Shown here in pieces: positions 18,971 to 27,371 of a DNA stretch of 64,000 nt. Location: assembly GCF_002355155.1 (NCBI RefSeq), contig NZ_AP017369.1:1116001-1180000 (forward strand). The letters are read 5' to 3'. The position numbers were made by a program, and so were the translations under genes. This DNA is from Corynebacterium suranareeae (GTDB lineage: Bacteria > Actinomycetota > Actinomycetes > Mycobacteriales > Mycobacteriaceae). A model generated the notes under the pieces. The model saw only the letters and a list, made by a program, of their open reading frames with translations. It made no database searches and was not told the origin of the DNA. How positions within the stretch are numbered: position 1 is the first letter of the stretch; every line of letters starts with the position of its first letter.

Positions 18971-19695
18971 GCCTTGAAATTACCAACCTCAAAGTTGCTT
19001 TCGGATCTTTTATCGCCGTAAATGAGATCAGTTTCCAAGTACTTCCCGGTGATGTACATTTTCTTATCGGAGCCAACGGTGCAGGAAAAACTACCTGTAT
19101 CGATGCCATCAGCGGGTTAGCGCCGGGGCAAGGGTCAGTGAGTTTGGATGGCACGGAGATTCTAGGAACCCCGGTTCATCGCATCGCACGAATGGGTGTG
19201 GGACGTACATTCCAAACAGCCAGTGTTTTTGAAGAGTTGTCGGTTTTACAAAATTTGGACATTGCGTGCGGGATTCACCGTCCTTTGCGTGCACTGTTGG
19301 GAGTGCGGCACCAGATCAACCCACGCATTGAACATGCTTTGGATGTCACTGGTCTTGATCATCTTGTTAATGCGCAGGCGGGCACCCTTTCGCATGGGCA
19401 GAAGCAGTGGTTGGAAATCGCGATGCTGTTGGTCCAAGACGCTCAAGTGCTCATGCTCGATGAGCCGGTGGCCGGCATGAGTGAGGAGGAACGCATTGCA
19501 ACAGGTGAGCTTTTACAGAAGGTGGCTCATGGTCGCATCGTCTTAGTTGTTGAGCACGACATGGAATTTATGCGCCGGTTTGCCACTCGCGTCACTGTGA
19601 TGAATCGCGGCCAGATCTTGTGTGAAGGCTCGGTTGATGAGATCCAGGCGAATCCAGATGTGCAGTCTATTTATTTAGGTACCGCAGGGAAGTGA
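18967..19695 (+). CDS. urtD: Urea ABC transporter, ATPase UrtD
   Basis: LivG-type ATPase, 242 residues. Walker A GANGAGKTT; signature reads LSHGQKQWLEIAMLL (LSHGQ, normal for UrtD); Walker B VLMLDEPVAGM; H-loop VVEHDMEFM. Pairs with UrtE below UrtB/C. Confidence 0.94.
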   Translation: MSLEITNLKVAFGSFIAVNEISFQVLPGDVHFLIGANGAGKTTCIDAISGLAPGQGSVSLDGTEILGTPVHRIARMGVGRTFQTASVFEELSVLQNLDIACGIHRPLRALLGVRHQINPRIEHALDVTGLDHLVNAQAGTLSHGQKQWLEIAMLLVQDAQVLMLDEPVAGMSEEERIATGELLQKVAHGRIVLVVEHDMEFMRRFATRVTVMNRGQILCEGSVDEIQANPDVQSIYLGTAGK

Positions 19696-19702
19696 GCTAG
19701 TC

Positions 19703-20404
19703 ATGCTTGAAATTTCTAATATATGTGCAGGTTATGGGCGCACCGAGGTGTTGCATTCGCTATCTATTTCAACAGGCAACAGCGGGATTTTGTCCATCCT
19801 TGGGCATAATGGCGCGGGCAAATCCACGTTGCTGCGCGCGGCAGTTGGGCTGATCAAGCCGACCTCTGGATCGGTGAAATTGTTTGGCCAGGATGTCACC
19901 TCGACCTCCACGCACGAGCGGGTTAAATTGGGCATGGCTTATGTGCCGCAGGGGCAGCAATCCTTTACCCAGCTTAGCTGCATGGAAAATTTACAGGTCG
20001 TCGCTGATTTGCAAGGGCGTGCGGGCCGGGAGCGAATCGCCGAGGCACTAGATCGTTTCCCGGCGCTAACGCAGGTGCTTGACCGCCAAGCGGGGCTGCT
20101 TTCCGGTGGTCAGCGCCAGCAGCTCGCGATCGCCCGCGCGCTGATCACGGCGCCAAAGATTTTGCTTCTCGACGAACCCACCGAGGGAATCCAACCATCG
20201 GTGGTTGCTGAAATCCAGCGAACCATTATTGATTTAGCTAATGATGGAATGAGCATTGTCCTGGTTGAGCAAAATATTGGTTTTGCGTTGGAGGCCGCCA
20301 GTAATTACGCCATTGTTGCCAGAGGCCAGGTTGTGGCAACAGGCCAAGGTGGCGAAACCACGGTGGAAAAGCAAGAGAAGGTGCGTGAGTCGTTAGCTAT
20401 CTAG
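19703..20404 (+). CDS. urtE: Urea ABC transporter, ATPase UrtE
   Basis: LivF-type ATPase, 233 residues. Walker A GHNGAGKST; signature LLSGGQRQQLAIARAL; Walker B ILLLDEPTEGIQPSVV, whose IQPS ending is typical of UrtE; H-loop LVEQNIGFAL. Starts 7 bp after urtD and ends with a 4-nt stop-codon overlap with the convergent pth gene. Confidence 0.94.
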   Translation: MLEISNICAGYGRTEVLHSLSISTGNSGILSILGHNGAGKSTLLRAAVGLIKPTSGSVKLFGQDVTSTSTHERVKLGMAYVPQGQQSFTQLSCMENLQVVADLQGRAGRERIAEALDRFPALTQVLDRQAGLLSGGQRQQLAIARALITAPKILLLDEPTEGIQPSVVAEIQRTIIDLANDGMSIVLVEQNIGFALEAASNYAIVARGQVVATGQGGETTVEKQEKVRESLAI

Positions 20405-21015
20405 CGGCTATGGATGGAATTTTGGGCAGCAGATAAGCCCTTTTCCACCACTATGTCTACGGCCTCTGCAGCTAGTGCGATGCCCGGCTGGTCATGATCG
20501 ACAGGTTCAAGCACATAGTCAGGCACCGCCATTCCGGCAGGAGGACGTGAAATGCCAATGCGCACCCGCACATAATCCCTGGTCCCTAGTTCTTGGGTCA
20601 GGGATTTTAATCCGTTGTGTCCGTTTTCATTTCCGCCCATTTTTAACCGCACTTTACCAGCTGGGAGGTCAAGTTCATCGTGGATGACAATGATGCGCTC
20701 AGGTGGAATACCTAAAGCTTTAGCAAGTGGTGCTACTCCCTGACCGGAGTGGTTCATGAAGGTAGTAGAGCGCACGGCGAGCACCTCAGGTGCAAGCTGG
20801 GTTGTGAGGGCCTTGTAGCCCGTGATGGGGGTAAGAGGTGACTGCTGGTGGGCGTCGATAAGCATGTCTTGGCACATATAGCCGACGTTGTGCCGGGTGG
20901 ATTCGTATTTGGCACCTGGGTTGCCGAGGCCTACAACCAGCCAGTTTGCGCTTGGAAGCGCGGGTTTTGGGGAAAAGAGTGCTTGGATTTTAGACAAAAA
21001 ACTCACGGGAGTCAT
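20401..21015 (-). CDS. pth: Peptidyl-tRNA hydrolase (first of two)
   Basis: Cytosolic enzyme that frees tRNA from peptidyl-tRNA dropped from ribosomes. 204 residues. LVVGLGNPGAKYESTRHNVG with Asn32 and catalytic His42; IVIHDELDLP with the conserved Asp; GHNGLKS. It carries about 20 extra N-terminal residues (MTPVSFLSKIQALFSPK) relative to the second copy at 23815-24363, and the glycine loop reads GGNENGHNGL instead of GGGDHGHNGL. The two copies are clearly different paralogues, not a recent duplication. Divergent from the nitronate monooxygenase gene with only 29 bp between starts. Confidence 0.93.
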   Translation of the reverse strand: MTPVSFLSKIQALFSPKPALPSANWLVVGLGNPGAKYESTRHNVGYMCQDMLIDAHQQSPLTPITGYKALTTQLAPEVLAVRSTTFMNHSGQGVAPLAKALGIPPERIIVIHDELDLPAGKVRLKMGGNENGHNGLKSLTQELGTRDYVRVRIGISRPPAGMAVPDYVLEPVDHDQPGIALAAEAVDIVVEKGLSAAQNSIHSR

Positions 21016-21044
21016 CCTAAGCCAGGCGCGCCTAGGATGGTGCC

Positions 21045-22070
21045 ATGAGTATCCTCGACAGTTTAAAAACTCCTGTTATTGTCGCTCCGATGGCGGGCGG
21101 ACCGTCTACTCCGGCGCTGGTTAATGCAGCTGCTGAGGCTGGTTCTTTGGGTTTCTTAGCTGGTGGTGTAATGCCGGTTGAGCAGCTAAAACAAGAGCTA
21201 GCGGAGGTAAAAGGTGTTTTTGGGGTCAATCTTTTTCGGCCTCAAAGCGATACGCCAAAACCATCGGATATTGATGAGCTAGCGGGGTTGCTCTCTTCAC
21301 CGTTTCGGCAGTACGGACTTAATGAACCCACCGTGCCCACGCCCGATTTAACAAATGGGTGGGAGGAGAAATTCGCTGCGGTGCTTGGTGCGAAACCCGC
21401 TGTTTTTTCCTGTACATTTGGCATTTTTAGCTCGGAAGAATTCGCGCAGATTAAAGATGCAGGCATTGAGGCGTGGGTGACGGTGACTAACCCTGAAGAT
21501 GCTGTGACAGCGCAAAAAGCGGGTGCCGATGCGCTTGTTGTTCAAGGACCAGAAGCAGGCGGGCATCGCTCCACTTGGACTATCGGTGAGGAACCAGATG
21601 AGCGCGACCTCGCAACCCTTATCCAGGCGGTAAAGCAGGCCGGTGTGGAGATCCCACTTATTGCAGCTGGTGGTCTATCAACCGCTTCCGATGTGGCAGC
21701 AATCCTGGACAAAGGAGCTAGCGCCGCTTCTTGTGGTTCGGCGTTTTTGCTCAGCCCCGAAGCGGGGACTAGTGCCTTAAACCGTGAGATTTTAGATGCT
21801 GCTCCGGCGCTTGGTTTGGAATCGGTGTCATCACGCGCCTTTTCTGGACGTTTTGCCAGGGGAGTGGAAACACAATTTACAAGATCGAATGAGGGGTTAC
21901 CCCCGTTGTACCCGTACCTCAACCCAATGATCACATCTTTGCGAAAGGCGGCGGGTAGTGCAGGGAACTGGGATTACGCCTACTGCCTGGTCGGAGTGGG
22001 CCTGGAATCGATTGCAAAGACAAGCGCGAAACAGATACTTGAATCATTGACACCTTCCGCTTTGAGCTAG
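21045..22070 (+). CDS. Nitronate monooxygenase (2-nitropropane dioxygenase family)
   Basis: FMN-dependent TIM-barrel oxidase, 341 residues. APMAGGPSTPALVNAAAEAG at the N-terminus, GADALVVQGPEAGGHRS with the catalytic-site His, and PLIAAGGLSTASDVAAIL for phosphate binding. Detoxifies nitronates such as propionate 3-nitronate by family knowledge; the true substrate is unknown. AGGATGG precedes the ATG. Confidence 0.87.
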   Translation: MSILDSLKTPVIVAPMAGGPSTPALVNAAAEAGSLGFLAGGVMPVEQLKQELAEVKGVFGVNLFRPQSDTPKPSDIDELAGLLSSPFRQYGLNEPTVPTPDLTNGWEEKFAAVLGAKPAVFSCTFGIFSSEEFAQIKDAGIEAWVTVTNPEDAVTAQKAGADALVVQGPEAGGHRSTWTIGEEPDERDLATLIQAVKQAGVEIPLIAAGGLSTASDVAAILDKGASAASCGSAFLLSPEAGTSALNREILDAAPALGLESVSSRAFSGRFARGVETQFTRSNEGLPPLYPYLNPMITSLRKAAGSAGNWDYAYCLVGVGLESIAKTSAKQILESLTPSALS

Positions 22071-22135
22071 TGTTGGGGGGAGGGTTTTAACCTACCCAGC
22101 GACCCCCTAGCGACTACCCAACGAAGGACTCTTAA

Positions 22136-23578
22136 ATGACGCACAACCACAAGGACTGGAACGATCGCATTGCAGTTGCGGAGCAAATGGTTCCTCTCAT
22201 CGGACGCCTGCACCGCAACAACAACGTGGTCGTTTCCGTATTCGGTCGTCTCCTTGTGAATGTCTCAGACATCGACATCATCAAATCTCACCGCTACGCC
22301 CGCCACATCATATCCAAGGAACTTCCACTGGAAAGCTCCTTGGATATTTTGCGTGAATTGGTAGACATGAACCTGGGCACCGCATCGATCGATCTGGGGC
22401 AGCTGGCCTACGACTTCGAGGAATCTGACAGCACTGACCTGCGTGCCTTCTTGGAAGAATCCCTCGCGCCTATCATTGGCACAGAAGTTGAAAGCAAACA
22501 CACCGATATCGTGCTCTACGGCTTTGGTCGCATCGGCCGCCTGCTGGCCCGCATCCTGGTCTCCCGCGAAGCACTCTACGATGGCGCACGACTGCGCGCT
22601 ATCGTTGTGCGCAAAAACGGCGATGAAGACCTGGTCAAACGCGCTTCACTGCTGCGCCGCGATTCTGTCCACGGCGGATTTGATGGCACCATCACCACCG
22701 ATCATGACAACAACATCATCTGGGCAAACGGCACCCCAATCCAGGTCATTTACTCCAATGACCCAGCAAGCATTGATTACACCGAATATGGAATCAATGA
22801 CGCCGTTGTTGTCGATAACACCGGACGCTGGCGTGACCGCGAGGGCCTATCCCAGCACCTCAAGTCCAAGGGCGTTGCCAAGGTTGTGCTCACCGCGCCG
22901 GGCAAGGGCGATTTGAAGAACATCGTGTACGGCATCAACCATGCTGATATCACCGCTGATGATCAGATCGTATCCGCAGCCTCATGCACCACCAACGCCA
23001 TTACGCCTGTGCTGAAGGTGATCAACGATCGCTACGGCGTGGAATTCGGCCACGTGGAAACCGTGCACTCCTTCACCAATGATCAGAACCTGATTGATAA
23101 CTTCCACAAGGGTTCACGTCGTGGCCGTGCCGCGGGCCTAAACATGGTGCTCACCGAAACCGGTGCCGCAAAGGCTGTGTCCAAGGCTCTTCCAGAGCTG
23201 GAAGGCAAGCTCACCGGCAACGCCATCCGCGTTCCCACCCCAGATGTATCCATGGCAGTGCTCAACCTGACCTTGGAGAAGGAAGTAGACCGCGACGAGG
23301 TCAATGAGTTCCTGCGCCGAGTATCCCTGCACTCCAACCTGCGCCAGCAAATCGATTGGATTCGCTCCCCAGAAGTTGTTTCCACCGACTTCGTGGGCAC
23401 CACCCACGCGGGCATTGTTGATGGCCTAGCTACCATTGCAACCGGTCGCCACCTGGTGCTCTATGTGTGGTATGACAACGAGTTCGGCTACTCCAACCAG
23501 GTCATTCGCATCGTCGAGGAAATCGCCGGTGTGCGCCCACGGGTGTACCCAGAGCGTAAGCAGCCAGTCGCTTTGTAA
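22136..23578 (+). CDS. gapB: Glyceraldehyde-3-phosphate dehydrogenase GapB
   Basis: 480-residue GAPDH of the GapB/GapX type, with about 120 extra N-terminal residues compared with glycolytic GapA. Rossmann motif YGFGRIGRL around 130, catalytic Cys284 in SAASCTTNAITP, and the S-loop and C-terminal VWYDNEFGYSNQV. In C. glutamicum the equivalent enzyme serves gluconeogenesis and prefers NADP(H). GAAGGA lies before the ATG. No terminator is obvious; a small gene starts 45 bp later. Confidence 0.92.
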   Translation: MTHNHKDWNDRIAVAEQMVPLIGRLHRNNNVVVSVFGRLLVNVSDIDIIKSHRYARHIISKELPLESSLDILRELVDMNLGTASIDLGQLAYDFEESDSTDLRAFLEESLAPIIGTEVESKHTDIVLYGFGRIGRLLARILVSREALYDGARLRAIVVRKNGDEDLVKRASLLRRDSVHGGFDGTITTDHDNNIIWANGTPIQVIYSNDPASIDYTEYGINDAVVVDNTGRWRDREGLSQHLKSKGVAKVVLTAPGKGDLKNIVYGINHADITADDQIVSAASCTTNAITPVLKVINDRYGVEFGHVETVHSFTNDQNLIDNFHKGSRRGRAAGLNMVLTETGAAKAVSKALPELEGKLTGNAIRVPTPDVSMAVLNLTLEKEVDRDEVNEFLRRVSLHSNLRQQIDWIRSPEVVSTDFVGTTHAGIVDGLATIATGRHLVLYVWYDNEFGYSNQVIRIVEEIAGVRPRVYPERKQPVAL

Positions 23579-23622
23579 GATTTCAGTAGGTAATCCAAGC
23601 CTAATACCGTGCGATTAGACAC

Positions 23623-23814
23623 ATGAGTAAGCGTAAGTCTCGGGTGAAAATCACCCACAACCCGCTGGGCATGAAGCTCAAAGACACGTGTTGTCGCAAA
23701 ACTCCGCGCTGCAAGAACTGTCCAGTGGTGTACACGCGCTTACTCAAATCTGGCGCTTTAGAAAACGATGACGCCGACCTGCCGCGCCGCCTCAAAGAGG
23801 CGCGGCGCAAGTAG
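23623..23814 (+). CDS. Small basic cysteine-containing protein
   Basis: 63-residue protein of unknown function, very basic at both ends. The centre has TCCRKTPRCKNCPVVYTRL, four Cys in CC-x5-C-x2-C, which could hold a metal ion. Its stop codon is immediately followed, with no base between, by the stop of the convergent pth gene. Retained as real because of the gap-filling fit, start codon and Cys pattern. Confidence 0.65.
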   Translation: MSKRKSRVKITHNPLGMKLKDTCCRKTPRCKNCPVVYTRLLKSGALENDDADLPRRLKEARRK

Positions 23815-24363
23815 CTAGCTGGCCATATGCTTTTCGACGAGATCTGCAGCGTCCGCCGCCATGATCGGAATTTCCGCTAGTTCTTGCTTGCCAAAAGGCT
23901 TCAACACAAAACTTGCCGGATCCATCCGACCCGGTGGCCTGCCGATCCCGACACTAAGTTTCCAATAATCCTTAGTACCCAAAGCTTTAGACGTGGATTT
24001 TAAGCCATTGTGCCCGTGGTCCCCACCACCTTGCCGAAGCTTCACCTGGCCAAAATCAAGCTCTAATTCATCATGGATCACAATGACGTTGGCAGCTGAA
24101 ATTTTAAAGAAATCGCACAACGCCCTAATCGGTGTTCCAGACAGGTTCATAAAACTCCGAGGCTTAGCCACAATCAAACCCGGCAGCTGCGCAATTTCAG
24201 TGTTGGAACGTTTATGCACGCTAAAAGACGCAAATTTACGCGATACTAATTCCTCTGCGACTTCAAAACCAATATTGTGGCGAGTGCCCACATATTTCGG
24301 ACCCGGATTACCTAGGCCAACAACTAAAAGGGGAGAGTTGGGAGAGTTCTTCACATCCCCCAT
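23815..24363 (-). CDS. pth: Peptidyl-tRNA hydrolase (second copy)
   Basis: 182-residue paralogue. LVVGLGNPGPKYVGTRHNIG with Asn19 and catalytic His29, VIVIHDELELDFG, and canonical GGGDHGHNGLKS. It follows rplY on the same strand, the common rplY-pth arrangement in bacteria, so this is probably the ancestral copy. A long hairpin (24381-24489) separates it from rplY. Confidence 0.94.
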   Translation of the reverse strand: MGDVKNSPNSPLLVVGLGNPGPKYVGTRHNIGFEVAEELVSRKFASFSVHKRSNTEIAQLPGLIVAKPRSFMNLSGTPIRALCDFFKISAANVIVIHDELELDFGQVKLRQGGGDHGHNGLKSTSKALGTKDYWKLSVGIGRPPGRMDPASFVLKPFGKQELAEIPIMAADAADLVEKHMAS

Positions 24364-24380
24364 CCAACCATGAGTTTCAG

Positions 24381-24489
24381 ATAAGCAAAAACGGGCTTCG
24401 TACCCTTTGAAAAAGCTTGCGATGATGATTGTGCACTGTCATCACCGCGTGCTTTTTCAAAAAGTAGCGAAACCCGTTAGATCGCTTAT
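24381..24489 (-). repeat. Very long imperfect hairpin between rplY and pth
   Basis: Left arm 24381-24428 (48 nt) and right arm 24439-24489 (51 nt) are reverse complements over most of their length, with identical ends ATAAGC, TTTGAAAAAGC and TGATGA, and a 10-nt loop. In the rplY mRNA it would form a stem of almost 50 bp just after the rplY stop. It has no simple U-run, so it may be an RNase-processing or stability element, or a partial terminator. Confidence 0.85.
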
Positions 24490-24501
24490 TGCGAAGAAAG
24501 C

Positions 24502-25110
24502 TTACTCAGCTGCTTCTTCGCCCTCAGCTGCAGCCTCATCCTCGTCGGTCTCTTCTGCTTCAACCTCTGGGTAAACGATGTTCACGATGAGGGTCTCAGG
24601 ATCCTCAACCAAGGTGGTGTCGCCATCGAGCTCGATGTCAGCAGCGGTGACCTGAGCGCCGAACTCAAGTCCCTCGATGGAAACCTTGAACTCTTCAGGG
24701 ATGGACAGAACGTCTGCCTCAACCTTGATGGTGTCAGCATCCTGAACGAACATGGTGCCTGGAGCTGGCTCGCCCTCAACGATGACAGGAACGTCAACCT
24801 CAACCTTTTCGCCGCGCTTAATAGCAAGCAGGTCAAGGTGATCGATGTTGAAGGTTAGAACGTTCTGGTCGATGTGCTTGACCATGGTGAGGTGCTTTTC
24901 GCCCTCAACGTCAAGCTCAACAACAGCGTTAACGCCCTCGCTGCGGACAAGTGCTGCGAAGACGCGGTGATCAACGGTCACGTGCAGGTTGGACTCAACG
25001 TCTGCGCCGTAAACAACAGCAGGGATCTGGCCAGCAACGCGTGCACGACGTGCAGAGCCCTTGCCGAACTCAGTGCGGACAGCAGCCTCAATGGTCTGGT
25101 ACTTTGCCAT
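24502..25110 (-). CDS. rplY: 50S ribosomal protein L25 (CTC form)
   Basis: Binds 5S rRNA. 202 residues: N-terminal L25 domain (1-90) starting AAVRTEFGKGSARRARVAG, then the C-terminal TL5/CTC beta domain and an acidic tail of about 20 residues (EEAAE). Strong GAGGAGA before the ATG. Preceded by a leader with a terminator-like hairpin and followed by a long hairpin and pth. Confidence 0.95.
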   Translation of the reverse strand: MAKYQTIEAAVRTEFGKGSARRARVAGQIPAVVYGADVESNLHVTVDHRVFAALVRSEGVNAVVELDVEGEKHLTMVKHIDQNVLTFNIDHLDLLAIKRGEKVEVDVPVIVEGEPAPGTMFVQDADTIKVEADVLSIPEEFKVSIEGLEFGAQVTAADIELDGDTTLVEDPETLIVNIVYPEVEAEETDEDEAAAEGEEAAE

Positions 25111-25150
25111 AGTGATTTCTCCTCATGGATGAAGGTGGACACTCGGCCGC

Positions 25151-25203
25151 GAAAAGAAAAAGCCCGCGACCGACTCGAATGTCTTGGTCGAGTCTTCGCA
25201 GGC
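25151..25203 (-). promoter_or_regulatory. Terminator-like hairpin in the rplY leader (possible attenuator)
   Basis: Minus-strand RNA folds as GCCUGCGA / UCGCGGGC (one G-U pair) enclosing a perfect 7-bp GACUCGA / UCGAGUC stem, followed by UUUUUCUUUUC. It lies 40-90 nt before the rplY start, with no gene between it and any possible promoter, since the next gene upstream is divergent. It can therefore only stop rplY transcription itself. Autogenous control by L25 is a reasonable guess. Confidence 0.7.
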
Positions 25204-25343
25204 AGCGCACCACAAAAGTGCACTAAAGAAGTCTAGATCGCGTCGATAACGGTTAAACACAAAAATGCTTGACCCTCGCCGAGACCTAAACATACTAGCA
25301 TGGAGTGAAAACCTACTCCAACTCCTAAGAAGCAGGCAACCTC

Positions 25344-25766
25344 ATGGCACGACTACAACATGACATGATCTTCATCAACCTACCTGTCACTGATCTCGCA
25401 GCGTCCAAGCGTTTTTATGCAGGTCTTGGCTTTGCAGAGAACCCAGTTTTTAGCGATGAGCATACTGCTTCGTTTGAAGTAAGCGATGCAATAGTCGTGA
25501 TGCTTTTAGACACTGAGCGTTTCAACACCTTCACCCACAGGCCTGCCGTGGAAAAGAACGGCCCTAGGGAAGTCTTAAATTGCTTGTCCGTGTGCTCAAC
25601 TGAAGACGCAGATGAATTTATGCGCCGTGCGAGAGAATTCGGTGGCACCATCACACGTGAGCTTGCTGCAGAAGGCCCCATGTACGGCGGGGCATTTGAC
25701 GATCCAGATGGGCACGGGTGGGAGTTGATGTACTTTGACCCAGATGCACTAGCTGATATGTCTTAA
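25344..25766 (+). CDS. VOC-family (glyoxalase/dioxygenase superfamily) protein
   Basis: 140-residue protein with paired beta-alpha-beta-beta-beta modules. MIFINLPVTDLAASKRFYAGLGF and ..AFDDPDGHGWELMYFD carry the usual VOC metal-site positions, though the first usual His is replaced (FINLPV). Function cannot be assigned; such proteins are often annotated as lactoylglutathione lyase. Its 3' end overlaps the convergent AlkD-like gene by 18 nt. Confidence 0.8.
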   Translation: MARLQHDMIFINLPVTDLAASKRFYAGLGFAENPVFSDEHTASFEVSDAIVVMLLDTERFNTFTHRPAVEKNGPREVLNCLSVCSTEDADEFMRRAREFGGTITRELAAEGPMYGGAFDDPDGHGWELMYFDPDALADMS

Positions 25767-26378
25767 GGCTTCTCTGCGGCTAAGTGGCGTTAACTCTGAG
25801 GCGTCGACAAAAGCGCGGACCCAGCTGGGATCGTGGCGAGAGAAATCTCTAAGCGCCCAGCCAATGGCTTTGTTGATGAAAAACTCCGAAGACCCAAGAT
25901 TTTGCTCAATGATCCACGCCAGTAGGGAAGCGTCAGTGTTTTTCTTTCGACCCAGTTGGTGAATGATAGCAACTCGGCGAACCCAGAAATCCTCATCTAA
26001 TGCCCAAGCGCGCATGAGATCATCGTCGTGGTTCGCGCCGATGGGTTTAGCTAAAGAATCAACAGTGTCCCACCACGATTTGGTTTGTACTAAAGCTTTG
26101 GCAAATCCTAAATCGGCGATACCCACCCGTTTGATGTGATCGCAAGCAACATATTGAAACTCGCGCTCTGGGGCGTTGAAACAATCCACCACAAAATCGG
26201 TGTCTAATGTTTTAAGTGATTTAAGAATCTCTTTGCAGGCCTCTTTGCGTGGGGTTGCCGCAATGCCGAGAAAAGGAAACTGATCCCGCATGTAGCCAGC
26301 CATACCGGTGGCACGTGCGGGATCAGCTAAAGGTTCCAATGCCAACCGGACGCGCTCAAATACGTCCGAAGTGTGCAT
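25749..26378 (-). CDS. AlkD-like DNA alkylation repair protein
   Basis: HEAT-like repeat DNA glycosylase family, about 209 residues. The helical pattern and PFLGIAATPRKEACKE, ESREFQYVACD-type segment (ERFQYVA region), TKSWWDTVDSLAK and WALDEDFWVRRVAIIHQL are characteristic; the Trp and Asp of SWWDTVD match the AlkD active-site cleft. Start: ATG at 26378, 5 nt after the prs stop; a GTG at 26393 overlapping prs is an alternative. Last gene of the glmU-prs-alkD run, probably coupled to prs. Confidence 0.85.
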   Translation of the reverse strand: MHTSDVFERVRLALEPLADPARATGMAGYMRDQFPFLGIAATPRKEACKEILKSLKTLDTDFVVDCFNAPEREFQYVACDHIKRVGIADLGFAKALVQTKSWWDTVDSLAKPIGANHDDDLMRAWALDEDFWVRRVAIIHQLGRKKNTDASLLAWIIEQNLGSSEFFINKAIGWALRDFSRHDPSWVRAFVDASELTPLSRREALRHIS

Positions 26379-26382
26379 TGTT

Positions 26383-27360
26383 TTAAGCTTCACCCTCGAA
26401 GAGAGTGGTCACGGAGCCGTTTTCGAAGATCTCGTTGATGGTACGAGCCAGCAGCGGTGCGATCGACAAAACAGTCAGGTTGCTCCAGCCTTCGGTGGAC
26501 TGAGGCAAGGTGTCGGTGGTGATAACTTCCTCAGCACCGCATGCGGACAAACGCTCGCGAGCTGGGTCAGAGAACACACCGTGGGTGCAGGCGATAACAA
26601 CTGACTTTGCGCCAGCCTTCTTCAGCACACCGACAGCGCCGGCGATGGTTCCGCCGGTGTCGATCATGTCGTCGAGAAGCACGCAGTCCTTGCCGTCGAC
26701 GTCACCGACCACGCGGTTGGCGACAACCTGGTTGGCAACCTCGGTGGAGCGGGTCTTGTGCACGAAAGCCATTGGGGCATCACCAAGGGTGTTTGCCCAC
26801 TTTTCTGCAACCTTCACACGACCTGCGTCAGGGGAAACCACGCAGATGTTGTCGAGGTTGTAGTTTTCCTTGATGTAATCAGTCAGGATCGGCATGGCGT
26901 GCATGTGATCGACTGGGCCATCGAAGAAGCCCTGGATCTGATCAGTGTGCAAGTCCACAGACACGATGCGGTCTGCACCAGCAGTAAGCATGAGATCTGC
27001 GATGAGGCGGGCAGAAATTGGCTCACGGCCACGGTGCTTTTTATCCTGGCGCGCATATGGGTAGAACGGCAGGATCGCGGTGATACGCTTTGCAGATCCA
27101 CGCTTGAGGGCGTCGATCATTAAAAGCTGTTCCATCAGCCACTTGTTCAGAGGCTGCGTGTGGGACTGAAGGACGAAACAGTCAGAGCCACGAACGGACT
27201 CCTCGAAGCGGACGTAGATTTCACCATTGGCAAAATCGCGTGCCGTCATGGGAGTGACTTCTACCTCAAGCTCTTTAGCTACAGCTTCAGCTAGTTCTGG
27301 GTGCGCACGACCCGAGAACAACATGAGGTTTTTATGGTTTTGTTTCCAGTGAGCAGTCAT
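26383..27360 (-). CDS. prs: Ribose-phosphate pyrophosphokinase
   Basis: Makes PRPP from ribose 5-phosphate and ATP for nucleotide, His, Trp and arabinan precursor (decaprenyl-phosphoryl ribose) synthesis. 325 residues. FSGRAHPELAEAVAKEL, ARQDKKHRGREPISARL flexible loop, Mg/PRPP-binding motif DDMIDTGGT. Starts 11 bp after glmU, the usual actinobacterial glmU-prs operon. Confidence 0.96.
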   Translation of the reverse strand: MTAHWKQNHKNLMLFSGRAHPELAEAVAKELEVEVTPMTARDFANGEIYVRFEESVRGSDCFVLQSHTQPLNKWLMEQLLMIDALKRGSAKRITAILPFYPYARQDKKHRGREPISARLIADLMLTAGADRIVSVDLHTDQIQGFFDGPVDHMHAMPILTDYIKENYNLDNICVVSPDAGRVKVAEKWANTLGDAPMAFVHKTRSTEVANQVVANRVVGDVDGKDCVLLDDMIDTGGTIAGAVGVLKKAGAKSVVIACTHGVFSDPARERLSACGAEEVITTDTLPQSTEGWSNLTVLSIAPLLARTINEIFENGSVTTLFEGEA

Positions 27361-27371
27361 GAGAAGTCTGC

